Part shown: one piece after another, positions 22,910 through 33,568 of the stretch
Position numbering within the stretch: position 1 is the stretch's first letter
Layout: each line of letters opens with the position of its first letter
Source: Endocalyx cinctus
Lineage: Eukaryota; Ascomycota; Sordariomycetes; Amphisphaeriales; Apiosporaceae
Length of the DNA stretch: 64,000 bases
Assembly: GCA_001600455.1 (NCBI GenBank)
Contig: BCKC01000009.1
Location: forward strand, 1,116,001 to 1,180,000
Direction: 5' to 3'
Translations under genes and position numbers: made by a program
Notes under the pieces: generated by a model
Seen by the model: only the letters and a program-made list of their open reading frames with translations
Databases searched by the model: none
Told to the model about the DNA's origin: nothing

Positions 22910-24430
22910 TCAAGGCTTCCATCCTCCGGTCCGATTCCTGAAGAAATCGTTCGGGTCGACCTCCTTCGCGACCCGACGCGCGAACTCGCGACTCTCGGGC
23001 CTCAGCCGCCCCCAGTAATCCTCCTGATAAAAGCCGTAATTCATGAAGACGGGAAGATACAAGTCCGGATCGACCAAGCCCTCGCTCTGCCAGGACTGGA
23101 CCCGCTCCCGGACGCCGCCGTACGTGTCCTGCAGGGTCTGGTCCATCATCGGGTACGAGCTGTTGGGGATGAAGCTGTAATTCAACTCGAGGATCATGCG
23201 ATGCGCCGCGTCGTCGGCGTCGATGAGGTCCGCGCTCCGCTCCTTGGCGGCCTCGGCGATGCGTTTGGGAAAGGGTTGGTACGCGATGGAGGCGACGATG
23301 CCGGGGACGAGTAGGGTCGTGTCCGAGACGTTGCGCCAGTGGTCGTGGATCGACTGCATCATCTCGGCGCCGCCCTCGGCGGGCGGCATCGGGATCGTCT
23401 CGGTCCCGATCGTCACGACCGATCCCTTGACGATGACCCAGTTGCTGCCGGCCATGAGGTCCGCGTACGTCTGGACCTTGCACGTGTTCAGGAGGGGCCC
23501 GACGTCGGTAAAGTTGTTGAAGATCCCGTCCGGGACCACGTCCCCGTCGTAGAAGAGGAAGAGGATCCAGCTGTCGATCAGGTCGATGTTCCCCCTCTCC
23601 GCCGTCACGATCACGGCGGCTTTATCGTCCGTGTTGTACTCGGTGAAATCTCGGACGGCCGCGAGGAGTTTCCCGTCGACGGCGGCCGTGCGCTCGAACA
23701 CGAGGTTCCCGCCGTACACGTTGCCCTGCGGGTACGTTTGCAAGAGGTAAGAGACGACGATGCCGAAGTTGTTACCGCCGCCCTTGAGCGCGACGAAGAG
23801 GTCCGCGTTCTGCGTCGCCGACGCCGTCGTGATGGTCCCGTTCGCGAGGACGATCTCGTACTCGAGCACGGACGATGCGGCCCACCCGTACTGCGCCGAC
23901 ATGTACGACAGCCCGCCGCCGAGGACGAGCCCGCCGACGCCCGTGTTCCCGATGCGACCGCCGACGAAGGTCCAGCCGGTCCCCTGCAGCTTAGCGGAGA
24001 TGCCGTCGAGCCGGTTGCCCGGGCCGACGCGGGCGATGCCGGTCTCCTGGTCGAGGATGACCTGGTCGAGCTGCTGCGTCGAGATTAGGGGTCCGCCCTC
24101 GACGCTGGAGAAGCCGTTGTTCGGGTTGTGGCCGCCCGACTTGACGGCGAAGCGCTCGTCCGGGTTGTCGTTCAGGACCGTCACCACGGCCGCTACCTCG
24201 GCCGCGTCCCGCGGGAAGATGATGCACGAGGGCTTCAGGGCCTGGCACGAGGTCGACCAGTAGTCGGCCTGCTCGTCGATGTACGCGAGGTCCAGCGGGC
24301 GCGTCACCTGTATGTCGGTCGTCTCCTCCAGCGTCGTGCACGTGTCCGCGCTTGCGGTGGAGGAGGAGAAGACAAGGAAAGCCAAGAGCGAGGGGCCCAG
24401 TATGGCCAGGGGTTGGTATGTGCCGAGCAT
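22910..24430 (-). CDS. BBE-like FAD-linked oxidase, secreted, intronless
   Basis: Secreted flavoprotein oxidase of the berberine bridge/PCMH class, oxidising alcohols, sugars or secondary metabolites with O2. Single exon, 506 aa. Residues 1-28 form a signal peptide. The FAD domain begins PSCIIFPRDAAEVAAVV; the covalent FAD histidine is H101 in VKSGGHNPNNGFSS. The glycine loop GNTGVGGLVLGGGLSYMS (161-178) has no cysteine where bicovalent members carry a cysteinyl bond, so FAD should be attached by histidine alone. YGWAASSVLEYEIVLANG and LFVALKGGGNNFGIV follow, and the BBE tail ends VDPNDFFRNRTGGWKP, the family's usual C-terminus. The gene is strongly GC-rich against AT-rich flanks on both sides, which opens a spurious 250-codon antisense frame. 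It could serve a metabolite pathway or act on plant sugars; context does not decide. Confidence 0.92.
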   Translation of the reverse strand: MLGTYQPLAILGPSLLAFLVFSSSTASADTCTTLEETTDIQVTRPLDLAYIDEQADYWSTSCQALKPSCIIFPRDAAEVAAVVTVLNDNPDERFAVKSGGHNPNNGFSSVEGGPLISTQQLDQVILDQETGIARVGPGNRLDGISAKLQGTGWTFVGGRIGNTGVGGLVLGGGLSYMSAQYGWAASSVLEYEIVLANGTITTASATQNADLFVALKGGGNNFGIVVSYLLQTYPQGNVYGGNLVFERTAAVDGKLLAAVRDFTEYNTDDKAAVIVTAERGNIDLIDSWILFLFYDGDVVPDGIFNNFTDVGPLLNTCKVQTYADLMAGSNWVIVKGSVVTIGTETIPMPPAEGGAEMMQSIHDHWRNVSDTTLLVPGIVASIAYQPFPKRIAEAAKERSADLIDADDAAHRMILELNYSFIPNSSYPMMDQTLQDTYGGVRERVQSWQSEGLVDPDLYLPVFMNYGFYQEDYWGRLRPESREFARRVAKEVDPNDFFRNRTGGWKP

Positions 24431-26618
24431 GTTTTTGTTTTATGTGATGATTCCGAATACCGGGGACGATGAAATAAGGTGTAACTTTAATCTAAAAGAA
24501 GAAAGGACGGTCTCTATCTTGCTTTCGAACGAGCTGCAAGTAGTGACGATCTCTGTCTTTCCAAGTATGGACACGCACACGCACACACAAACACTTTCTC
24601 TCTTTCTCTGGATATATATGGGTCGGGATCACGAAATAGGTATCGTTTGATACAGAACCAACCAGGTAAAGAGGGATGGTGGCAGATATATTACTTATCC
24701 TCACATATTTCCGGTTGGATTTCTTCGGCTCTTTATACCCGTCATATAAAGATGCTTTGAGCCTGGCTCCGCTCCATCGTCAGGCTAAGATAGCAATGAA
24801 AACAAGGAAATTTTCTCCAAGGGTGGGAATTAGACAGAGACAGGCAGACAGGCAGGCAGAAACTTCCAAGGTGGTTCATCACAGAGCTGAATACTATTCC
24901 AAATTCGACTTCAACCGTCGGACAGATAATCAATGAACATCAGCACGTATGGTTATTAATCCTGGATGCAGGTATCATCACAGGTGGTTACCTGCCTCCT
25001 CCCCCCTGGGTCGTACGTATTCGTTTCCTGCAAGGTAGTTCTCGTGATCCTTTGGGGAGCATGTTTGCTTATAGGGGGTATTCCCTTGACAAGCCGAAAT
25101 AAAAGGGGGATGATGTGGAAGAAGGAAAAAACTCTCATCCGGGGCTGCAAGAATTGAAGGGGAAGATTTTTCCGTGAGTGTTAGTCAGACACGAAAGAGC
25201 AAATGATATCATTAAGCATCCCATTTTCACAACGTGGTTTATTGCCAAGCATAAGGCTTATACCTGTCAAATCTGTCATTGGACGGGCTGAGGTTGTAGA
25301 TGTCAGTCGATAGTTTCGTTTCGGAGTGGTCCCCCGGTCCTTCAATCCTGCAGATCATCTGCAAGTTGAAAAAAGTTAAGGATTCCCCCTGTCGCCTATT
25401 GTGTATTTTTTTCGGGTATGGAGAACTAATTTACCCCCTGGTAGTTTGCTGACACCTTTCCACGATGGAAGGAAGTTATTCCCGAAGCATATTTATTTTC
25501 ACCCTATAATTCGGAGAATATCAGTTATAACATACAAGTATTATAGTTCTTTCTGCGTCTCTTTTCTTCATTCAAGAGATTCGTGATCGAGGCTTATTGT
25601 GGGAATAAAGTTTCCGGGTTTCGTGATTACTTTTTATGGAGGAATAATTTGGTTTGTAGTGGATCCAAACTCTCGAGATATCGACCAGTCAGCAGCCACT
25701 CGATCTGGACTGCATACGACGCGTTGTTCTTATCTAGACTCTGCATACTTCATGATGTCTACACACCGTGGTCAGAAAATAGGAGGCCCAAGTCCTTTTT
25801 CTCTCCCTCATCTCTCACCTGTTCCCACCAATATTCCATATTTATACTAGCAAACGCAAGCTAATAAATATGGTCTCGGCATTTGTGATCGGTCATGCTG
25901 TACCACGTCGCGTCCTATCGTATGGTGTAACCCCTTATATCTAGTATAAGATCTAACGCGCAGTCCTCTTCCCAGCTCCCCACACCTCCCTACCACTTCA
26001 AGAGGGGATCGTGATATTACCTGAAGAATCTAATTCGATGTAGTATATTAAATTTCGTGACATGGAACGTGTAGAGCTCGCTTATACACTTGCATGGGAC
26101 TTTGCATTAGTGAAAAGACGATGGAAGAAAGCAAGATGACGAGGGTGGCTTGAACAAAATTCGGCTTACGGGATGGATGGAATAACGTGATATTTGTCTG
26201 ACAGCTTTGACGGCTCATATAAGATTAGTAGAAACATGCAGAACCTTCGCGAAGCGATATATTTTTCAAGATAGACGATAGTAGGCACGAGGCGGCTCGC
26301 TCAGGTACCTTGTGTAGGGAGGTATATACAAAAGTATGCTGTATCGGTGGGAAGATACAATATAATTCTTCGATCTAATCTGGGATTTTATTTTTAGATA
26401 TAATAAATATCAATAGTAAGTCGAATGTTGCAGCGGGATATCAGAGCCTACATAGTATAAGTAGATGAGAAAGTGGATTAGCCGTCGGGACGAACTTCAA
26501 GAAGGTGCCGCATACCGAGCGTCTTTTAAGCCGAAGGGTATCTTTCGACCAGGAAAATATATAGAGCTTCTTAAGAAACGTTACATGGTACACACTCCTA
26601 TTATCTTGTTTTGTTCTG

Positions 26619-26649
<31 letters not shown>

Positions 26650-27418
26650 CGTAAGATCTGATTTAAAGGTGAAAACCATAACACGTTTTTATCCCCGTCG
26701 ATGATCACCATGCGGAGAAAAATTCTGTCCCATGAATGGATGATTGTGACGGATTATCCATCTCCTATATTTCTTCTTTGGTACACTTGGCGATGACGAG
26801 TAACGTTGGCAAGCAGACGTGAATTNNNNNNNNNNNNNNNNNNNNNNNNNNNNNNNNNNNNNNNNNNNNNNNNNNNNNNTTTTTTTTTTTTTTTTTTTTT
26901 TTGTATTTCGTAAGATTCAAGACACCTTGTCTTGTGACAACTATCCCCACTTTCACATAAGAATCTCGAATAGTGTTTATAAAGGGTGTTACGAGCGACA
27001 AAGAAAGAGGGGGGAGAGACCCATGAAATATTTCACTTTATCATCATAAGTTTGTTCAATATTAGAATACATAAATATTAAATTGTAAGCAGATACATAT
27101 AATGGATGAAGTGGTGGTGAAAATAAATGGTGGAAAGATGTCTGAGTATAAAATACTTAGGTGAGGTGAGTCTTCACGAGAATACACAGTATCTTCAGGC
27201 GGTAACTATTGGCAGCTGCCCGCAGCTGGTGAAATTATGATTTCCATGAGAATTTAACTCAGCACATCTGTTGTAGGCTTGTAGCCGTATCCATCGTTCC
27301 AAACAACAGGGTCTCATGTAGTTATTAATTTACACCTGTAAATTACGGAATCATTATAACTATAATAGAATAGAATAAACCTCAAATCTGATGTGTTTGC
27401 TCACAAAAATAACAAAAA
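24431..27418. other. 3 kb intergenic region with assembly gap
   Basis: AT-rich, no supported gene. Holds the BBE promoter at its left, a CA-rich microsatellite near 24569-24590, two long poly-T tracts (26621-26649 and 26880-26902) and an N gap. Frames at about 25401-25864 are short and not protein-like. Confidence 0.55.
26826..26879. other. Assembly gap (N run) next to poly-T
   Basis: A run of 54 N directly followed by 23 T. The same 11 bases, TTTCGTAAGAT, follow both this tract (26906) and the poly-T 260 bp to the left (26647), so the gap may hide a repeat or duplicated segment. Confidence 0.9.
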
Positions 27419-29426
27419 ATGTTTGAGGATATCCTTCAAGCCGCTAAAACTTTACAAGGAGCGCGGTCCCCCCTGCCGGAAAAGGCTCCAGAATGCTTGG
27501 TTCAAAATGTACCAAACCAAGTAAACATCAAAGACATAAAACAATTACTTCTCACAAATTATAATGAGGAGGTACGTACTTATCATATCTAAATTTTCAC
27601 GTTCTTATTTCACTTTATTAACATAACCCTCTTATCTAGCCTTCCTCCTCCTCCCCGTCTCCGGCGGACCTCATAGCCGCGCTCTGGGCCGTGTACGGCA
27701 TATTAGAGAGCGATCGAACCACCTTCTCGGAAGAAGTCTCCGTCGCGTCAGACGAGCTCGCCGAGCTCATCGGGGACATCATGACGCCGATATGTTCCCT
27801 ATCTTCTTCCGACGTCGACTCGGACCCGACGGACTACGAATTTCTCACCCTAAAGGGGGAATTAAGCCTGCGGATCCTCCTCCGGCTGACCAAGCTGAAC
27901 CAAACCCCGGAGCGAAAATTAAGCGGCAAAACGCTCGTCTCCGTGATCGCGTACGCGGATGCCTCGACCCCGTGGACGACGTCTTCGAGCGCCGAGCTAG
28001 TCGGCGTTCTCCTGGACGCACGGTTCCCCTCCGCAGCCCCTTCGCCCGACTTGGACGACTTCGTCGTCGGCGTCGTCCTCCGGTCTTTTCTGCGTCCCTT
28101 GTTCGCCCGCTCCCGCCCCCAGACCGTGACGGAGGCAGGGCGCAAGGCTGCTTTCGTCGACGACGCGGATCCCCGGTACGACGACGTCGCCTCGGCGAGG
28201 GAGACGGTCGAGGTGAAGCCGTGGAAATACCGCCGTCGGTATGCCGTCGAAGTTTTTGCTTGGGCTATTGAGCACGTCGACGTACGTTTTTTTTTTTTCT
28301 TATTTCTACCTTTGAATATACCCCATAATCTAAATAATAATAAAACGCTAACCCCTTCGTCCATTAAGAAAACCCATATCCAAAAAAACTGGCCCCTCTA
28401 CACGCCCGTTCTACTTACTCTTCTCGACGAGCCCATATCCTTTTCCGTCTCGGACAAGGTCCGTTATTTAAGTATTTTTCGATCTTTCTGGTCGCGATGT
28501 CCGCCCGGCCTGATGAGTAAGACTGGTCTATCCGAAGTGTTTGAGCAGGCCATTTTTCCTTGCGTGCTCAGCCTACCGTCTCTGACTCCCGAAGCCGATT
28601 CGATCGCCGTCTTGAGCGCGGCGTACCCTGCTTTGTTAGATATCGCCGGTATAGATATCGCCGGTGATCTCATTGAACGGGACGGGAAAACCCTTCCAGA
28701 AAGTCGAGAATTCACAATTGCGGAGCGGAAGTTGGTGGATAAAATCTTTAGGGAAGGTATTATGACCGGTTATCATCACGCGAAGGATCACATTCGAATC
28801 GTGGAGGTGTTATGTGATCAGTTACGCTGCGTTGTATACGGGATTGGGGTATTAACTATCAAGTATCTCAAGGTGGGTATAATTTTCCCTTTCACTAACA
28901 TTACATGCAAGCCTCATCCCCTATCCGACCAAAAAAAAAAAAAAGCAACAACCCAAAAGATGTACACTCTTTATGATATTTATGCTAGATGCTTCACAAC
29001 ACCACCCCCAAATCATGCATTCTACACTTCCAAAACATGCATATTAACTCGTTTGATTATTTCTAGGATATAATCCCCATGCTTGCAGAGATCATGACCG
29101 ACCCCTTCGGAACCAAACATACACCTACGCTCATCTCCGCAATGAAGCTGTTGCAAGCTGTCTTGCGCACAAGCTGGCCGAGGATGCCTCATTACTGCAA
29201 CGAAGTCCTGAAGATTCTCGCCCTCTGCTGGCTCAACGTTGAAGATGAGGACGAGCTTCCCTCAAGCAGTCCTGCCGCGACAGAGTTAAAGGGGGAGTTT
29301 AAAAGATCTTTCAAAATGCTCTCAGCCATCATGAAGGCAGCACAGGTGGATATGGGGGAACGAGTAGATCCACTAGTCAAGACGGATCCTCAGTTGCGCA
29401 GACTATTCTACGACGACGCAGAATAA
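27419..29426 (+). CDS. TTI2: TTI2 family protein (TTT complex, PIKK maturation)
   Basis: Third subunit of the Tel2-Tti1-Tti2 co-chaperone, which with Hsp90 matures PI3K-like kinases (ATM, ATR, TOR). Exons 27419-27571, 27640-28281, 28369-28872, 29067-29426; 552 aa. The protein is alpha-helical throughout. Family landmarks: PWKYRRRYAVEVFAWAIEHV, then WPLYTPVLLTLLDEP, FEQAIFPCVLSLPSLTPE, REGIMTGYHHAKDHIRIVEV and LAEIMTDPFGTKHTPTLI, in the order seen in fungal Tti2 proteins. Intron 2 (28282-28368) is 87 nt, a multiple of three with no in-frame stop, so unspliced mRNA would only insert 29 residues (K/N-rich). I chose splicing because the insert starts with GTACGT and is low complexity. It converges on FIG4 with 134 bp between. 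The assignment rests on remembered family pattern, not on a search. Confidence 0.82.
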
Positions 29427-29560
29427 GTTAACTACGTCATCTCGTTTGTTTACAAAGCCATACGCGGGGGTTCTTAGGGTGATCGCAAGAAATCAATATC
29501 AAAAACATCGCTTAGCGGCGTCTGAAGATCCGCGGCGATGATGTCAGCAGCGGACGAGTC

Positions 29561-32551
29561 CTAATCGACCGGCTGCTGCTTGAAGAGAGACTTGCCCCGG
29601 AGCCACTTCTTATATGCCTTATACCGTTTTTTGGGCAAGTCATCTTCCGTCACCGTAAGCGGATTTTCCCCCACGCGCAGAAGCTCGTCATACGCTGCGA
29701 TCTCGTCTTCCGTACCGTTGGGCGCTAACCCGTCCGTCTCCCAGCTCCCGTGCAGGTATTCCTGATACTCGGACGAGTCTACATCCGGCGGCATATCGCT
29801 CGAAACGACAAGTGGTAAGCTCTGTGGGTGGCTAACATACCGCGCGTAGTCCTCCATCTCCTGCGCGTTTACCGACGGATTTAGGGACTCGTGTACGACT
29901 TTGGTGAACGTCCACTGCGCTGCCTTGGTTTTCTCTTGTTGAGTTTGCTTCGGCTTCGGAAGGTTCGGATGTTTCTCATATGTATCTTTCATGATACTCT
30001 GAGGGATGGTCGGACCTTTCTCCGTTTGTATGGGTTGTAGCCACCTCTGGATGGAAATCCCCCCCTTGGAACCATTCTTTTCCGAATCATCTTGCGTCTT
30101 CGGAGTATCCTGAGGATCGACAATGATGACTTCTTTTTTGGAAACTGCTGGCTTCTTTTTCTCCGGTATTTCGTGGTCACCTTCAGTTCTTACCCTGAAC
30201 GGACTCAAATCATATTTACCCTCCTGCGTCGATCGGAAAGGTATATATTTGATGGTCGAGTTCATCTTATAAGGGAACATCTTTAAGAACGAAGAAAGAG
30301 TCGTGGGGCGATAATATTCGAGCCAGTAATCATCGAAATAAGTAATGGGTTTATTAGGAACAAAATCCTTGGGTGGTACATAGACAGGTAATGTCCTCTT
30401 CTCCAGATATTCGGGCGTGAACCAGTGTATATAATCGTGCTTCATCTTCTGAAGCCAAATCCGCGGGTCCTCGTGGTGTAGATAGTAATCAGTTGCGAGA
30501 TCCCAGAGCATAGGCTGCCCTTGAGTGAAGATATAGTTCCCAAGGAAAAGGTTATAGGCCTCTTGTCTCTGGCTGTCCATGAATGAGTTATTATAATATC
30601 TCTTCAAGCTCTCAATCATATCGCGCGAATGGCTCGTCCACTGGTTGATCTTACGATACGTCTCCATGGTGTTGACAAGTTGAGATCCACCGTATTGCAC
30701 TGCTATGGTATCGCCATGATCATGGTACATGTGGGTGAAAAGATTGACAGCGTCAGTGTCGTACTCTATCAACGTGTCTTCAAGGATACCTAGGGCATGT
30801 AGTTGACGCCCAAGGGCTCGTTTTCCGATGACAAACTGAGCTGCATTCGTCCGATCGAGGCAATCGATACAGTTTGTCCTAGCAACTCCATTTTGAACCC
30901 TGATCGGGGTAATCTCCCCGTCACCATTTTGAAAGAAGCCGGTCGTTTCAACGACTGTTTCGGCTATGCTCTCTAGGGTACCGATTACATCTTGATCTCG
31001 ACTCTTTGCGGCTCTACTCATATCCCACGCTTTGTAAAGAATCTTATGTTCCTCGGGGAGGAACTGATTCAGGTAGTTTATAGCATTCGTGTATTCATCC
31101 AACAGCTTGGATTCACGAGGGGTTCTTTCTCTTGCTTTCACTAAGTTCAAAACATATATCGGGGATCCATAACGTTTGAAAAGGTCATCGAAATGCAGTG
31201 CAGCGGCCGTGTAAAATGGATCAACTAGATTCAGAGCGATGGGGGGTTTCGGCGTCACACCAATATTGTCCTGGGTCCAGTATAATGGGATACTACCCCG
31301 ATGTTGCACGTACGAAGTGAACTGGGGACTGGCATAGAGTTTAGGGCCAGGTGAATGAAACGAGGTTGTAATGCTTTCGGACACAATCTGCTCCGTCTCG
31401 ACATCATTCGCGACGTATCCCAAATCATTAGCGCCGCGCTTTAAGAATCTAGCACCGGCGAAGTAACGGGATCGCCTCGCGATAACGGTGATAAAAGCAG
31501 TACGTCCGTACACAGAAATTGCGGCTTGATCGATATATCCGTGTATTATTGGCCGACACCAATCATATACGTTATGGAACGATGCCTTTCCAGGTCCTAA
31601 AAGATGATCGTTCCAGACAAACATGGAGTTGAGGTCACCGTACGTCTCGCCCGACTTACCTTCCATTAGTCCGATTCGTTCTCTCGTTATGTTGTACTGT
31701 AACGTTCTCGTTATATCGTAAGAATAGCTATAGTAGAAAGATCTAGTAAGATCTAGACTGCTCAGGATTCCAAGAAAGCGGGATTCTTCGGCGTTTCTCG
31801 CATCGGCCTTATACTTGGCTGGAGTAAGCGGGATGAGCTCGGTATCGTCAATCTGGTAGACATAATGACCGCCGATCATAGCCACCGTACTCTTCTTGGT
31901 AATCAAGATCATATAATATGGACCCGTAAATTTGATAAATCCCAAAAGACCCCAAGTCGTACAGCGTTGTTTGATACCGCCGGTGCCTTTGTTTCCATCG
32001 TCTATGGTATCTAACAGAGAGGTCATCTCTTTCTTGCTATATACGGTCTTATCATCGGCGATACTTAGGTCGGAATCGTGCGTGTTTCGATCAATCTTGA
32101 GGATGCGATGTCGCTTTCCGGTGACGTCGCCTCCGACTATATAATAGCGACTCGCGGTCTCGTACAGGGTGAATTTATGCATCTTGTACATCAATCTTGA
32201 AGGTGACCTTTCCTCCTCCTGAGGTGTGGCATCTCTAGGGCAAGGTTCTGGACTGCTGGTTCGTAAAAATGGACGGGCTACGGCGGGTTCTTCGTCGTTG
32301 TCGTATTCGGAAATCCCCTTTTGGGGCTGGGAAATCTTTGATAAAGTTTCGCTACTTGCATTGTTCTGTAGGAGCGGAAAAGTAGGTTCTATTTTCTTCA
32401 CTATAACGGGACTTCGCGTTTCAATGGAGGGCGCTACATTGTTAGTTGCAATAGTACCGGCGCTTGGTTGACTCGAGGATTGCTGATTTGAGGGCTGCGG
32501 AGGGTGGCCGGTGGCTTTAGCTCCTCCATTTTGTTCGATCGTCTCCGACAT
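29561..32551 (-). CDS. FIG4: FIG4 polyphosphoinositide 5-phosphatase (SAC domain)
   Basis: Removes the 5-phosphate of PI(3,5)P2 on vacuole membranes, in complex with Fab1/PIKfyve and Vac14. Single exon, 996 aa. Residues 1-118 are a disordered Gln/Ser/Pro-rich leader; the SAC domain starts near MYKMHKFTLYETASRYYIVG and runs to about residue 680. The catalytic CX5R(T) motif is RTNCIDCLDRTNAAQF (C561, R567), with the FIG4-type conserved blocks NDHLLGP, GYIDQAAISVYGR, FAGARFLKRGAND and DVETEQIV before it. After the SAC domain comes DLATDYYLHHEDPRIW and a W-F-rich region typical of Fig4, then a charged disordered tail. Fig4 rather than Sac1 is supported by length, the GAND-x-G-x-V-ANDVETEQ block and absence of C-terminal membrane segments. 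Intron-free, unlike most neighbours. Start is the first ATG in frame. Confidence 0.95.
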   Translation of the reverse strand: MSETIEQNGGAKATGHPPQPSNQQSSSQPSAGTIATNNVAPSIETRSPVIVKKIEPTFPLLQNNASSETLSKISQPQKGISEYDNDEEPAVARPFLRTSSPEPCPRDATPQEEERSPSRLMYKMHKFTLYETASRYYIVGGDVTGKRHRILKIDRNTHDSDLSIADDKTVYSKKEMTSLLDTIDDGNKGTGGIKQRCTTWGLLGFIKFTGPYYMILITKKSTVAMIGGHYVYQIDDTELIPLTPAKYKADARNAEESRFLGILSSLDLTRSFYYSYSYDITRTLQYNITRERIGLMEGKSGETYGDLNSMFVWNDHLLGPGKASFHNVYDWCRPIIHGYIDQAAISVYGRTAFITVIARRSRYFAGARFLKRGANDLGYVANDVETEQIVSESITTSFHSPGPKLYASPQFTSYVQHRGSIPLYWTQDNIGVTPKPPIALNLVDPFYTAAALHFDDLFKRYGSPIYVLNLVKARERTPRESKLLDEYTNAINYLNQFLPEEHKILYKAWDMSRAAKSRDQDVIGTLESIAETVVETTGFFQNGDGEITPIRVQNGVARTNCIDCLDRTNAAQFVIGKRALGRQLHALGILEDTLIEYDTDAVNLFTHMYHDHGDTIAVQYGGSQLVNTMETYRKINQWTSHSRDMIESLKRYYNNSFMDSQRQEAYNLFLGNYIFTQGQPMLWDLATDYYLHHEDPRIWLQKMKHDYIHWFTPEYLEKRTLPVYVPPKDFVPNKPITYFDDYWLEYYRPTTLSSFLKMFPYKMNSTIKYIPFRSTQEGKYDLSPFRVRTEGDHEIPEKKKPAVSKKEVIIVDPQDTPKTQDDSEKNGSKGGISIQRWLQPIQTEKGPTIPQSIMKDTYEKHPNLPKPKQTQQEKTKAAQWTFTKVVHESLNPSVNAQEMEDYARYVSHPQSLPLVVSSDMPPDVDSSEYQEYLHGSWETDGLAPNGTEDEIAAYDELLRVGENPLTVTEDDLPKKRYKAYKKWLRGKSLFKQQPVD

Positions 32552-33568
32552 TTTCTATCTCCGAGGATATTTATTATATTAAAGGTGGGTTACATTCTTT
32601 TCATGTTGCAATATCATTATGAAATTTAAAATCGTTAATAGAGTTGTTTATAATAAGATAAGAAGCGTGAATATCTCTCTATCTGAAGCAAGGTAATATA
32701 GAAAATAAAGTAGATACAAAAATATAATAACTTAAGAAAAGTGACGATGATATCAGACCCGTCAGATCTCAGTACCTAAAATCCACCCAAACAAAAGTTC
32801 TTAACCAGTAATTACGGAGTACTAGGTACTTTCTTCAGTTCATGTGGGGGTATATTACAGGGGTTCTGTAAATATCATGCCTGACCCCGACAGCCCGACA
32901 GCCCGATATCACATATATAGCAAGTACCTAGCCAGCCTGCCTGCCAGCTAGCTAGCCTAGGTAGTCAGGTAGTGTAAGCCCTACGTTACACTACAAATAC
33001 ACGTTGAACCCTACTAAAGGGATGTCTAAACTGACTGACTGAGAGGAAGAGTATATTTTGTTCTACTTATCGGGTATATTATCATGAAGAGATTGGATAT
33101 ACCAAGTATCAAGTAACGAAAGATACACGTATCAGTACAAAGTCTAGTCCTATTATACCAGAATGAAGATTAGAGAGCGAGCCATCAAGATGAAAGTTAG
33201 AAAGGGGTTTGAACTTATATAAGGACTGGTCGGTTACCTACAAGTATGAAGACCTCCTTGGAACCGATAAATTAATACGCGGTAAGGATAATACCGGCCT
33301 ACTTGGATGCTTCCGACTCTACTCTATCCTTCCCGATGTTCGGGCTCGTGATACTACTATGCATCAGTAATAGGATCATGGCGTCGCAGGTCTTTGCATT
33401 GTCCGAAAACCTATACCCCCACCCCTTTATCCATCGCCCGCAGAATAATTAGATGTTGAATTCAATAGCATTCAAGTGCACACACACATATATATATATA
33501 CATATATATATATATTCTCGTTAGATTCACATGACGTCCTCCAAAGTAAGCGGTGTACTCTATTAGCC
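32552..33568. other. Divergent promoter region between FIG4 and FunK1 genes
   Basis: AT-rich. Holds one exact TACGGAGTA (32813-32821), a CCTGCCTGCC/AGCTAGC-rich stretch near 32935-32970 and the CA/TA microsatellite listed at 33479. No coding frame. Confidence 0.6.
33479..33516. repeat. (CA)n(TA)n microsatellite upstream of FunK1 start
   Basis: CACACA followed by TATATA blocks interrupted once by C, 53 bp before the FunK1-type ATG. It lies in frame with the gene and extends its open frame, but has no ATG and codes only for low-complexity sequence, so I exclude it from the protein. Confidence 0.85.

Noticed and set aside
23339..24088. Long plus-strand open frame (about 250 codons) opposite the BBE oxidase
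   Set aside because: Arises from GC-rich codons of the real gene; composition is Val/Asp/Arg-rich with no motif.
2129..24430. Secondary-metabolite gene cluster (P450, FMO, MFS, BBE)
   Set aside because: No polyketide, peptide or terpene backbone enzyme and no regulator in the window, and the genes are interleaved with CCA1, glucoamylase and the channel.
33476..33568. N-terminal extension of the FunK1-type kinase
   Set aside because: Frame is open but has no ATG and codes only the CA/TA microsatellite.
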